Part shown: positions 1 to 5,358 of the stretch, piece by piece
Layout: each line of letters starts with the position of its first letter
Numbering within the stretch: position 1 is the first letter of the stretch
The notes under the pieces: generated by a model
The model's database searches: none
Told to the model about the DNA's origin: nothing
The model's input: the letters and a program-made list of their open reading frames with translations, nothing else
Virus record (IMG/VR): IMGVR_UViG_3300023179_000542
Coordinates: 1 to 22,839 of that record
Source of the DNA: a virus
Reading direction: 5' to 3' (one strand)
DNA length: 22,839 nucleotides
Program-made: the position numbers and the translations under genes

Positions 1-96
1 AATATCAAAGATGGCTTTTGTCTTGCAAAAGCAGGTTCCGGAACACAAGAGGTTAACCAAGGACGAAATGTCTCAATTCCTAGATTTTTGATTTAA
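1..96 (+). CDS. 3' end of an unidentified gene (partial)
   Basis: Frame 1 is open from the first base to a TAA at 94-96 and encodes the last 31 residues of a protein, ending in SIPRFLI. It lies directly upstream of a promoter-like site and runs in the same direction as the next genes. Frame 2 also contains a small ORF over the same bases (ATG at 11, stop at 91, 26 residues, ending QFLDF), and I cannot separate the two on sequence alone. No function can be assigned from this fragment. Frame 1 is preferred because it is open to the edge and has a natural-looking glycine and hydrophobic residue pattern. Confidence 0.35.
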   Translation, partial: NIKDGFCLAKAGSGTQEVNQGRNVSIPRFLI

Positions 97-104
97 TACA
101 TTGG

Positions 105-113
105 TGCTATACT
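105..113 (+). promoter_or_regulatory. extended -10 promoter candidate
   Basis: TGCTATACT fits an extended -10 element (TGn plus a TATAAT-like hexamer at 108-113). The -35 region is weak (T-rich, about 85-93). The hexamer ends only 6 nt before the ATG at 120, so the usual initiation distance would place the transcript start at or beside that start codon. No Shine-Dalgarno sequence lies before this ATG, which agrees with a leaderless transcript. This is inferred from pattern only. Confidence 0.4.
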
Positions 114-119
114 AGCCCA

Positions 120-260
120 ATGAAGCAAGGACTCTACGCCAACATCAACCGCCGGAAGAAACTTGGGATTAGCAGGCCAAAGAGCGAATCCACCATTAAG
201 CCTAGGGTGTGGAAGCTTATGAAGGCTAAGAAGGGCGGGTTTGAAGATTCAAAAGCCTGA
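120..260 (+). CDS. GLYANI-type basic phage mini-protein
   Basis: This is a 46-residue, very basic protein starting MKQGLYANINRRKKLG. The order GLYANI, then RRKK, then SRPKSEST is the pattern of a small uncharacterised protein that I recognise from many environmental and marine phage genomes, where it is also 40-60 residues long. It has no membrane segment and no cysteine. The lysine and arginine content suggests nucleic-acid or virion binding, but no function is known. The ATG at 120 has no ribosome site and sits right behind a -10-like element. The end overlaps the possible TTG start of the next ORF by 20 nt. Confidence 0.75.
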   Translation: MKQGLYANINRRKKLGISRPKSESTIKPRVWKLMKAKKGGFEDSKA

Positions 261-489
261 CCTTGCCTGGGCGTACATCGAGTTGCTCTTAACTGAGAAC
301 AGCCGGTTGCATAAGACTATTGGACTAGTCGACAGGTTCTTTGGGGATATAATGGCAAACTGCTCTAGAGAGGTTTACGAGGCGAACATGGCAAACCTTA
401 CCGAAGACCTTGAGGGATTGGCACAATTTCTTGCAATTCACCAGGAGCGTATTAAAGCTCTAAGCACCCATCTGAAAGGAAACGAATGA
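241..489 (+). CDS. small helical hypothetical protein
   Basis: The ORF encodes up to 82 residues and is predicted largely helical, with an acidic central part (EVYEANMANLTEDLEGL) and a basic end. The start is uncertain: TTG at 241 overlaps the previous gene, and the first in-frame ATG is at 352 (MANCSREV). Its stop codon overlaps the next ATG (486-489, ATGA), which supports translational coupling and hence a real gene. I recognise no family. It belongs to a run of small + strand genes before the minus-strand cluster. Confidence 0.55.
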   Translation: MKIQKPDLAWAYIELLLTENSRLHKTIGLVDRFFGDIMANCSREVYEANMANLTEDLEGLAQFLAIHQERIKALSTHLKGNE

Positions 490-716
490 GCGAATTACCA
501 TGCAACAGCCCCAGGCGTACACCTGGAGCAAGAAAGAAATTTGTAGTCCGTGCCTGTCAAAACGGCGAATCCAAGACGATTCGCTATGGCGATCCCAAGA
601 TGACCATCAAGAAGAGCAACCCAGACCGGCGCAGAAGCTTTAGGGCTAGGCATCAGTGCGATTCTAAGCCGCCCAGCAAGCTGTCGGCTAGGTATTGGTC
701 TTGTAAGAACTGGTAA
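486..716 (+). CDS. small conserved phage protein with RARH motif
   Basis: A 76-residue basic protein. The N-terminus (CNSPRRTPGARKKFVV) and the block GDPKMTIKKSNPDRRRSFRARHQCD followed by ARYWSCKNW (about residues 35-76) match a short uncharacterised family seen in many phages, where SFRARH and a terminal YW.CK/NKW block are the signature. Three cysteines (6, 24, 59 region) plus C73 could bind metal, but spacing is not that of a classic zinc finger. The ATG overlaps the previous stop (ATGA) and is preceded by AAAGGAAA, a usable ribosome site. The function is unknown; a DNA-binding or virion role is only a guess. Confidence 0.7.
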   Translation: MSELPCNSPRRTPGARKKFVVRACQNGESKTIRYGDPKMTIKKSNPDRRRSFRARHQCDSKPPSKLSARYWSCKNW

Positions 717-720
717 AACA

Positions 721-903
721 ATGCGCCAGGATACCGTTAAATCGGGCCAGGATAGGCCTAGAAAGAGTCTTAGTGGCGCGGCAGATAGGAGACAGCGGGC
801 AAAGCAAGAAAAGCCTTATAGCGTCAAATTTAAGGTTGAACCTATGCCACTGCCTGACCTACCGTTAGGCAACCGAGCTTGCTGTTGCAGGATAGGTCGC
901 TAG
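721..903 (+). CDS. doubtful small basic ORF
   Basis: A 60-residue ORF follows the previous stop by 4 nt. The product is basic (RQDTVKSGQDRPRKS) and ends CCCRIGR. No ribosome site precedes the ATG and I recognise no family. The DNA contains short repeated words (CAGGATAGG near 748 and 889, ACCGTT near 731 and 861) that continue into non-coding sequence, so the region could equally be repeat-bearing intergenic DNA. It is listed because it otherwise leaves a 250-nt gap in a dense gene run. Confidence 0.3.
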   Translation: MRQDTVKSGQDRPRKSLSGAADRRQRAKQEKPYSVKFKVEPMPLPDLPLGNRACCCRIGR

Positions 904-916
904 AGTACCGTTTTTA

Positions 917-936
917 CATAGCCCTTATAGGCTATG
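917..936. terminator. hairpin between convergent genes
   Basis: CATAGCC and GGCTATG form a perfect 7-bp stem around a 6-nt loop. A T5 run lies before it (911-915) and TCTTT after it (938-942). It sits between the + strand run ending at 903 and the minus-strand gene ending at 965, where a shared terminator would be expected. The flanking T and A tracts are short, so efficiency is uncertain. Confidence 0.45.
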
Positions 937-964
937 CGTCTTTACCGCCTCCTTATAGAGCCTC

Positions 965-1153
965 CTAACGCTCCCGTTTAATAGCTGGCCTACCGTTTTC
1001 AAGCCTCCACTTATCCCAACGCTCCCGCTGACGCTGCGCTACCGTTTGGTAGTGTTCCTTGCCCATCTTGCGAGCCTTGGTAGGACCGGTGACGCTCCCG
1101 CCTTTCTTGCCTAGCCTGGATAGGTATGCTTTTATAATTTGGTCTTCGGTCAT
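965..1153 (-). CDS. small basic protein with KKGGS motif
   Basis: A 62-residue basic protein. Residues 10-30 (about SRLGKKGGSVTGPTKARKMG) resemble the KGG/GKKGGS motif found in many small phage and plasmid proteins of unknown role, and the remainder (QRQRERWDKWRLENGRP) is rich in arginine and tryptophan. A nucleic-acid-binding role is plausible from charge alone. It is the last gene of the minus-strand cluster. The region before its ATG is A-rich (AAGAAACCAATCAAAAT), a weak version of the leader seen at the other minus-strand genes. Its coding DNA contains several copies of a short GCTnCCG word. Confidence 0.6.
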   Translation of the reverse strand: MTEDQIIKAYLSRLGKKGGSVTGPTKARKMGKEHYQTVAQRQRERWDKWRLENGRPAIKRER

Positions 1154-1245
1154 ATTTTGATTGGTTTCTTATAAATGCCTACGCTTCCGTTTGTAAAGGC
1201 AAAATGCCTGGACTGCCATTTATGGTGCAAGTGGATGAATAGGTA

Positions 1246-1273
1246 AACCGGCAAGGGGTGGAACCTTGCGGTT
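1246..1273 (-). terminator. hairpin after the 166-residue gene
   Basis: AACCGGCAAGG pairs with CCTTGCGGTT to give a 10-bp stem with one bulged G and a 7-nt loop. Read on the minus strand it lies 12 nt beyond the stop of the gene at 1285 and is followed by TTTACC, a very short T run. It may be a weak terminator or an RNA-stabilising hairpin between the last two genes of the cluster. Confidence 0.35.
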
Positions 1274-1284
1274 ATTTAGACTAT

Positions 1285-1785
1285 TTAAGATAACAATTCT
1301 GAGGCATGGCCGCAAAAGTATTTACCCTTAGCGCACCCAATTAAATCGGAAATAGAATGAAAATTCATATAACGATAGTTTTTCCGCATCCATTCAATTC
1401 TTTCCTTAGTCGTAAATGATTCCCAAACTTCTGCGGCCTGCTCATCCTCAAGGGTGGAATAATCCTCTTCATCAAGCACCGGATAAGAATCAATTTTTTC
1501 GCTTATTTCAATTCCTATTTTGTTGGAATCAGATCCCTCCAGCACGCTTATGGATTCCCACCATCCACAAGCCCAATGCCCGAAACGATCAATTCTTACG
1601 CTATCGGATTCACCGCCTAGCATTTTAAGGGCTGTTCTCCAGTTGCTTTCGGTAAGGCAATCTGAATCCCTATTCCTGGTCATAACGCATAGCCATTTGT
1701 CCTCGGGGACCTCGCCCATGTAGTTAGACAAGGAATCAAAGCCGCTTGGATTTTTAACTATTTTGCTTAATTTCGGTAGGTTCAT
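1285..1785 (-). CDS. conserved phage/plasmid protein of unknown function
   Basis: A 166-residue acidic protein. Three blocks fit an uncharacterised family found in phages and plasmids: RNRDSDCLTESNWR (about 38-51), RFGHWACGWWESISV (about 67-81) and SYPVLDEEDYSTLEDEQ (about 97-113), with a final CGH near the C-terminus. No catalytic motif is clear to me. The start ATG has a good ribosome site on the minus strand (AAAGAAAGGGA), the same leader type as the genes upstream. It is the longest gene of the minus-strand cluster. The family link is from memory of the motif order and should be confirmed by a profile search. Confidence 0.7.
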   Translation of the reverse strand: MNLPKLSKIVKNPSGFDSLSNYMGEVPEDKWLCVMTRNRDSDCLTESNWRTALKMLGGESDSVRIDRFGHWACGWWESISVLEGSDSNKIGIEISEKIDSYPVLDEEDYSTLEDEQAAEVWESFTTKERIEWMRKNYRYMNFHSISDLIGCAKGKYFCGHASELLS

Positions 1786-1883
1786 GTTTTGCGTCCCTTT
1801 CTTTTAGTTTCACGCACGCCGTCACCGGTTGCGCTGCCGTTTGTTAGGACTGTCCAGGCTATCGCCCAGGAATCAATCCATTG

Positions 1884-1908
1884 CATCCCCCCTTGCTAGG
1901 AGGGGATG
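1884..1908 (-). terminator. GC-rich hairpin behind the minus-strand micro-genes
   Basis: CATCCCC and GGGGATG form a perfect 7-bp stem, which two more C-G pairs can extend with a bulged A. It begins 12 nt after the stop of the 27-residue gene on the minus strand. No T run follows it on that strand, so it may protect the RNA end or act as a pause site rather than a classic intrinsic terminator. Confidence 0.45.
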
Positions 1909-1919
1909 ACATGGAGTGA

Positions 1920-2003
1920 CTATTTCCTAAGCATAAAGGCCACCCAAGAAGCTAAGATGGCTCCAAGGATCAGCCCATGGGCGAAGTAGACGGCGTTGGT
2001 CAT
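1920..2003 (-). CDS. 27-residue single-span membrane microprotein
   Basis: On the minus strand an ATG at 2003 opens a 27-codon ORF ending TAG at 1922-1920. The product is MTNAVYFAHGLILGAILASW followed by VAFMLRK: one hydrophobic segment (about residues 5-24) and a positive end, the layout of a small inner-membrane protein. The stop of the upstream gene lies one base before its ATG, and AAGAAAGGAAAAA inside the end of that gene supplies a ribosome site. The tight fit and clear transmembrane pattern make it likely real although very short. Possible roles include a holin-like or superinfection-type membrane protein, with no direct evidence for either. Confidence 0.6.
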   Translation of the reverse strand: MTNAVYFAHGLILGAILASWVAFMLRK

Positions 2004-2004
2004 A

Positions 2005-2133
2005 TTACCATTTTTCCTTTCTTATTGTGTAGTTTGTAGGTCCCATAAACCTCCGCCAAAGTTCAGCACGCTCTAGCGTAGTGAATCGCTGGACGAAGGA
2101 GCCGGAGCGAGTGTAGATGGCGAAGCAGATCAT
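2005..2133 (-). CDS. 42-residue hypothetical protein
   Basis: The product starts MICFAIYTRSGSFVQRFTTL and continues ERAELWRRFMGPTNYTIRKEKW. The start at 2133 is chosen because its ATG overlaps the stop of the upstream gene (ATGA at 2133-2130), which is preceded by GGAGAAGCGG. A longer ORF to 2235 exists but would lie deep inside the upstream gene. The pattern resembles the short phage proteins that turn an instruction-like beta strand into a helix, but I recognise no family. It is the middle gene of a three-gene coupled run. Confidence 0.55.
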   Translation of the reverse strand: MICFAIYTRSGSFVQRFTTLERAELWRRFMGPTNYTIRKEKW

Positions 2134-2354
2134 TTCCGCTTCTCCATAATTCCTTCGGCCAGCTTCCGATACTCTCCGCTTCCGTGCCAAGGCACTAGCT
2201 CGACAACATAGGATGTTGAGCCAGTTTCCTTGCAATTGTTAAGACTCACCCGAACCGCTCCATCCCAACTTGCGGCGTGAGTGGTTAATTCCCGATGACC
2301 GCATCGTGTGGCCATTCCTTTTGCTCCTTTTAGTGTTCCATATAGTGCGCTCAT
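2130..2354 (-). CDS. MSALYGTLKG-type phage/plasmid protein
   Basis: A 74-residue protein whose start MSALYGTLKGAKGMATRCGH and later THAASWDGAVRVSL and VELVPWHGSG blocks match a small conserved family, of unknown function, that I recognise from phages and plasmids. The start at 2354 is preferred over an upstream in-frame ATG because AAAGAAAGGAAA lies correctly before it and the family begins with this sequence. It is the first gene of the minus-strand cluster, behind the repeat-bearing divergent gap. Confidence 0.65.
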   Translation of the reverse strand: MSALYGTLKGAKGMATRCGHRELTTHAASWDGAVRVSLNNCKETGSTSYVVELVPWHGSGEYRKLAEGIMEKRK

Positions 2355-2375
2355 TGTGTGTGTTTCCTTTCTTTT

Positions 2376-2409
2376 GGTTTGCCTTGGCTTGCCTAGCGGT
2401 TTGCCTTGG
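2376..2409. repeat. 12-bp direct repeats, 22-bp period
   Basis: GGTTTGCCTTGG occurs exactly at 2376-2387 and again at 2398-2409, a start-to-start distance of 22 bp, close to two DNA turns. The linker CTTGCCTAGC repeats part of the same word. The pair lies in the gap between the divergent terS and minus-strand genes, just downstream of a minus-strand promoter candidate, as would suit a repressor or activator operator. Confidence 0.55.
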
Positions 2410-2417
2410 TAAGTGAT

Positions 2418-2445
2418 AGAGTATTGCAAGCGGAACGCATGGCAA
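2418..2445 (-). promoter_or_regulatory. minus-strand promoter candidate
   Basis: Read on the minus strand, TTGCCA (2445-2440), a 16-nt spacer and TACTCT (2423-2418) resemble a sigma-70 promoter with a weak -10. It would transcribe through the 12-bp direct repeats into the gene starting at 2354. The match is moderate. Confidence 0.35.
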
Positions 2446-2485
2446 GCACTTTCTTTTGATTATTTTGATGATATAAGTGGTGCTT

Positions 2486-3145
2486 ATGGATGAACCAAGC
2501 GGATCTCCAACCGCAAAAACCGGACGACCTAGCGCATATTCTGATAAGGTTGCTGACGAAATTGTGGCGGCTTGTCGTAGCGGATTTACAATGGAGAAGG
2601 CTGCCGAACTTGTGGGCCTTGAGCCTAAGACTGTTCAGAATTGGGTAGGAAAGCGCAGAGAGTTCGGGGAGCGTATAAAAAAGGCCAGGCGTGAGCATGA
2701 ACTATCCTTATTGAGAGATATTGAACTTGCAGGTGCAAAGTCCTGGCAGGCAAAGGCTTGGATGGCGGAAAGGGTGTACAATTATTCTCAGCCGAGCGCG
2801 CGATTGCAGGTGGCCGGTGAAGTTCAGCATGGAATTAGCGGGAATTTAGTTGCCATGCTTGCGGGTATAGCCTCAAGAAAAAAAACAGAGACCACCGAAA
2901 AACGACAAATCAAGAATGCAACGATATCAGTTGATGCACAAGAACTTCCAAAACAAATTGAAAATCAAAAGTCTAACAATAATTATTGTATCAACTTTGA
3001 TAACAATGCTAATAATAAACAACTTGCAGAACACAATTTGCCAAAACAACGCCATAAGCAAATGAGACGAAGAAAACCCAGGTCTGAATCATTGGCCAAG
3101 TACCCCACCACCACGCCCCCTGCCACGCCCCCAGCCACGGTTTAG
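2486..3145 (+). CDS. terminase small subunit
   Basis: A 219-residue protein. Residues 12-100 have the layout of a phage small terminase: GRPSAYSDKVADEIV, a helix-turn-helix (about 34-57, AAELVGLEPKTVQNWV), then a helix with HELSLLRDIE and SWQAKAWMAERVYNY. It would bind the packaging site and load the large subunit. Its gene lies before terL with one HNH gene between. ATG at 2486 is chosen over GTG codons at 2477 and 2480. No strong ribosome site is seen, and a TATAAG-like hexamer ends 8 nt before the ATG. From about residue 130 the protein becomes basic and Asn/Gln-rich and its DNA AT-rich, and it ends in a Thr/Pro/Ala stretch. That tail looks like an added or fast-changing segment. Confidence 0.8.
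   Translation: MDEPSGSPTAKTGRPSAYSDKVADEIVAACRSGFTMEKAAELVGLEPKTVQNWVGKRREFGERIKKARREHELSLLRDIELAGAKSWQAKAWMAERVYNYSQPSARLQVAGEVQHGISGNLVAMLAGIASRKKTETTEKRQIKNATISVDAQELPKQIENQKSNNNYCINFDNNANNKQLAEHNLPKQRHKQMRRRKPRSESLAKYPTTTPPATPPATV
3111..3132 (+). repeat. left copies of CCACGCCCCC repeat
   Basis: CCACGCCCCC occurs twice in tandem at the end of terS (3111-3120 and 3123-3132). The longer word TGCCACGCCCCC (3121-3132) recurs exactly at the start of terL (3559-3570), so the two copies bracket the HNH gene. Confidence 0.7.
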
Positions 3146-3215
3146 AATCGCATAACCCCCCTAAACAATTCTGGCACAAAACAAAAAGAGGTGTAAATTA
3201 CGCAACATAAAAACA

Positions 3216-3554
3216 GTGCAAAATAAGTCACATTGGCAGAAATATGGCAAAAGACACAAGAGCAAAATAAGCAGAGATATTCGTGCTTATATCATTGATA
3301 TCAAATCAAAAACCCCATGCAAGGACTGCGGAAAGATATTTCATCCAGTAGCAATGGATTTTGATCACATACATGGATACAAAAAATTTCAAATAGGATC
3401 ATCAAATTTGAGCAGTTGGAAAGCGATTCTTAATGAAATTTCTAAATGTGAAATAGTTTGCTCAAATTGCCATAGGGTTAGAACATTTGTAAGAAAACTT
3501 AGCAAACAAGAAAAGCATGAAAGTAATGATGCACAGCTTTATTTGAGCATATAA
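3216..3554 (+). CDS. HNH endonuclease
   Basis: A 112-residue basic protein with the zinc-bound HNH fold: Cys35-x2-Cys38, then AMDFDHIHG (Asp50-His51 and His53), then CEIVCSNCHRVRT (Cys82-x2-Cys85-His86). It is a DNA-cutting enzyme. Small HNH proteins beside terminase genes can assist packaging, while others are homing enzymes, and the sequence cannot settle which applies. The only usable start is GTG at 3216, as an in-frame stop lies just upstream and the first ATG comes after the zinc knuckle. The gene is clearly more AT-rich than terL and is bracketed by copies of TGCCACGCCCCC, both signs of insertion. The ribosome site is poor. Confidence 0.85.
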   Translation: MQNKSHWQKYGKRHKSKISRDIRAYIIDIKSKTPCKDCGKIFHPVAMDFDHIHGYKKFQIGSSNLSSWKAILNEISKCEIVCSNCHRVRTFVRKLSKQEKHESNDAQLYLSI

Positions 3555-3557
3555 AAT

Positions 3558-4982
3558 ATGCCACGCCCCCCCAAGAAGAGCGCAGAAGAAATTCTTTCAG
3601 ACCTATCTAGGCCAACTCCATTTGCCCGTGATGTTCTTGGAATAAACTTATATGATTGGCAAAAGAAGGTTCTTGCAGATTTGGAACAAAGAGATTGTCG
3701 AGTCGCTCTGCGTGCAGCTAATGGTTCCGGCAAGACCAGCACAGTAATTTCAGCCATCCTGCTATGGCACGCACTCGTTTTTCAACGCTCAATAGCCGTA
3801 ACAACCGCCGGTGTTTTCCGCCAAGTCGAATCCCAGCTTTGGCCTAGCATGAGATCCCAAATCGCCAAGCTTGGTGGCCCCTGGGAGGTCACCAGTGGCG
3901 AGATCCGCTACCTGCACCCTAACGGCAACACATCGCGCATTATAGGCTATTCTGCGACCGATCCTGGGCGTGCTGAAGGATGGCACGCAGAAGACCACGA
4001 ACACCATCCATTGCTCATGGTTGTGGACGAAGCCAAGACCGTAGCTGACCCATTGTTCGAGGCCATCAGTCGGTGTCAACCGACGCGACTGCTAATCGCC
4101 TCATCACCGGGAGGTAGCAGTGGAGCGTTCTACCGGGCTTTCACCAAAGAGGCCAATATGTGGTCCAAGCACGCTGTTACTGCCTTTGATTGCCCCCATA
4201 TTACTCAGGCACAGATAGACGAGGTCATCCAGCGGTACGGCGAGAAGCACCCGTTGACCAGGTCAATGATCTATGGCGAGTTTGTTGACATAGGCAACGA
4301 GAGTCTGGTTATTAGCCTAACCCAGCTTCAGAACTGCTTTAACAGCCCACCTCAGTTCAAGCCAGGGATTAGGGTAGCCGGGGTAGATTTTGCCGCCGGT
4401 GGCGATGCCAACGTACTATGTATTAGGGATGGCAATAAGGTGCTACCCATGATCGCATGGCGCGAAAGGGATACGATGGCGGCTGTAGGTAGGTTTATTG
4501 TTGAGTTTAAGAAGGCTGGGCTAGAAGCCAGTAACATTTACGCTGACGCCAGCGGTTTGGGCATGGTTATGTGCGATGCCCTGGCTGAATCTGGTTGGCC
4601 GGTCAACCGGGTTAACTTTGGGTCAACCGCCTATGACAACGATGCGTATACCAACAGATCGGCTGAGATGTGGTATGGCATGGCCAAGAAGATCGAGGAT
4701 GCCGAGATCATTTTACCGGATGATGACGAACTGACGGCGCAACTAACCTGTCGGCGCAGCATGACCAACTCCAAGGGTAAGCTTGGCGTGGAATCCAAGG
4801 ACTCGATGCGATCCAGGGGTCTGGCAAGCCCAGACAGAGCCGATGCCCTTGCCCTGTGCCTGGATGGTGGTAACATGAGATGGGATTTGACTTTTCCCGT
4901 TGAGAAGCCAACGTGGAAGTCGCTTCTATCCATGATTGAGTCGCACGACCCGGTTATGGCTGGATTTGACCCAGGAGGTTAA
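3558..4982 (+). CDS. terL: terminase large subunit
   Basis: A 474-residue packaging motor that pumps DNA into the procapsid and cuts concatemers. The ATPase half shows Walker A AANGSGKTS (Gly58-Lys59-Thr60) and Walker B PLLMVVDEAK (Asp157, Glu158), followed by a likely coupling motif at IASSPGG. The RNase H-like nuclease half shows GVDFAAGGDANV (Asp277), YADASGLG (Asp330) and SPDRADAL (Asp426/Asp429). Length and motif order fit a full enzyme. The ATG at 3558 is 3 nt after the HNH stop and overlaps a TGCCACGCCCCC repeat. No Shine-Dalgarno sequence precedes it, so translation may depend on coupling. Confidence 0.96.
   Translation: MPRPPKKSAEEILSDLSRPTPFARDVLGINLYDWQKKVLADLEQRDCRVALRAANGSGKTSTVISAILLWHALVFQRSIAVTTAGVFRQVESQLWPSMRSQIAKLGGPWEVTSGEIRYLHPNGNTSRIIGYSATDPGRAEGWHAEDHEHHPLLMVVDEAKTVADPLFEAISRCQPTRLLIASSPGGSSGAFYRAFTKEANMWSKHAVTAFDCPHITQAQIDEVIQRYGEKHPLTRSMIYGEFVDIGNESLVISLTQLQNCFNSPPQFKPGIRVAGVDFAAGGDANVLCIRDGNKVLPMIAWRERDTMAAVGRFIVEFKKAGLEASNIYADASGLGMVMCDALAESGWPVNRVNFGSTAYDNDAYTNRSAEMWYGMAKKIEDAEIILPDDDELTAQLTCRRSMTNSKGKLGVESKDSMRSRGLASPDRADALALCLDGGNMRWDLTFPVEKPTWKSLLSMIESHDPVMAGFDPGG
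3559..3570 (+). repeat. right copy of TGCCACGCCCCC repeat
   Basis: An exact copy of the 12-bp word at 3121-3132 lies in the first codons of terL. The two copies are 438 bp apart and bracket the HNH gene. The reading frame of the word differs between terS and terL. Confidence 0.7.
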
Positions 4983-4986
4983 CATT

Positions 4987-5157
4987 ATGAACGCATGGAA
5001 CTGGATTACTGCTAATTGGACTAGCATCGTTGCCGCTGTTGGTGGCATCGTTCTGTCCGCCCGCATCATTGTAAAACTGACCCCGACCCCGGCTGATGAT
5101 TCAATCCTTGAAAAGATTGTCAACTTCCTCAAGTCGATTGGTCTGAAGATTGACTAA
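4987..5157 (+). CDS. small holin-like membrane protein
   Basis: A 56-residue protein. Residues 10-31 (about TSIVAAVGGIVLSARIIVKL) form one membrane span, followed by the signature LTPTPADDSILEK and a helical tail. A single span followed by a TPTPxDD motif is typical of a small phage membrane protein, often annotated as holin-like, that I recognise from many podoviruses. It would sit in the inner membrane. ATG at 4987 is chosen because a perfect AGGAGG (4973-4978) lies 8 nt before it. A longer reading frame from 4936 overlaps terL and lacks such a site. The neighbouring spanin-like genes support a lysis cassette. Holin activity itself is inferred. Confidence 0.7.
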   Translation: MNAWNWITANWTSIVAAVGGIVLSARIIVKLTPTPADDSILEKIVNFLKSIGLKID

Positions 5158-5163
5158 TCTTTC

Positions 5164-5358
5164 GTGATCGGTGCGATACTTAACATCATCGCATCGGTTC
5201 TTCGCCTCATCCCCGGTTGGCGGGAAAAGCGTATTGACAAAATTGAGGGTGAGTGGCGCGACAATAACTCTGCCATTGATGCTGACCTTGGCCCTAAGCC
5301 TTGGTGGTTGCGCCAGTACAACGAGTCCGTTGACCAAGACAAGCGGAGCGGTAACTGA
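5164..5358 (+). CDS. small membrane protein, candidate inner spanin
   Basis: A 64-residue protein with a hydrophobic N-terminus (residues 2-18, IGAILNIIASVLRLIPG), then a charged helical part (WREKRIDKIEGEWRDNN) and an end rich in Trp and Asp (PKPWWLRQYNES). It starts with GTG 6 nt after the previous stop and has no strong ribosome site. Its 3' half overlaps, in another frame, the start of the lipoprotein gene at 5234. This layout resembles Rz/Rz1 pairs, where an inner-membrane spanin overlaps its lipoprotein partner. It is shorter than most inner spanins and its span contains an arginine, so a different small membrane role is possible. Confidence 0.6.
   Translation: MIGAILNIIASVLRLIPGWREKRIDKIEGEWRDNNSAIDADLGPKPWWLRQYNESVDQDKRSGN

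Noticed and set aside
1193-1275. Possible tRNA in the gap between the two last minus-strand genes
   Set aside because: The GC-rich stem and a GGTTCC-like word are suggestive on the minus strand, but there is no canonical T-loop, anticodon arm or acceptor pairing.
1416-1723. Plus-strand ORFs opposite the 166-residue gene
   Set aside because: They lack ribosome sites and recognisable motifs, while the minus-strand frame shows family motifs and a good leader.
4936-4986. Longer start for the 56-residue membrane protein
   Set aside because: It would lie within terL and lacks a ribosome site, whereas ATG 4987 has a perfect AGGAGG.
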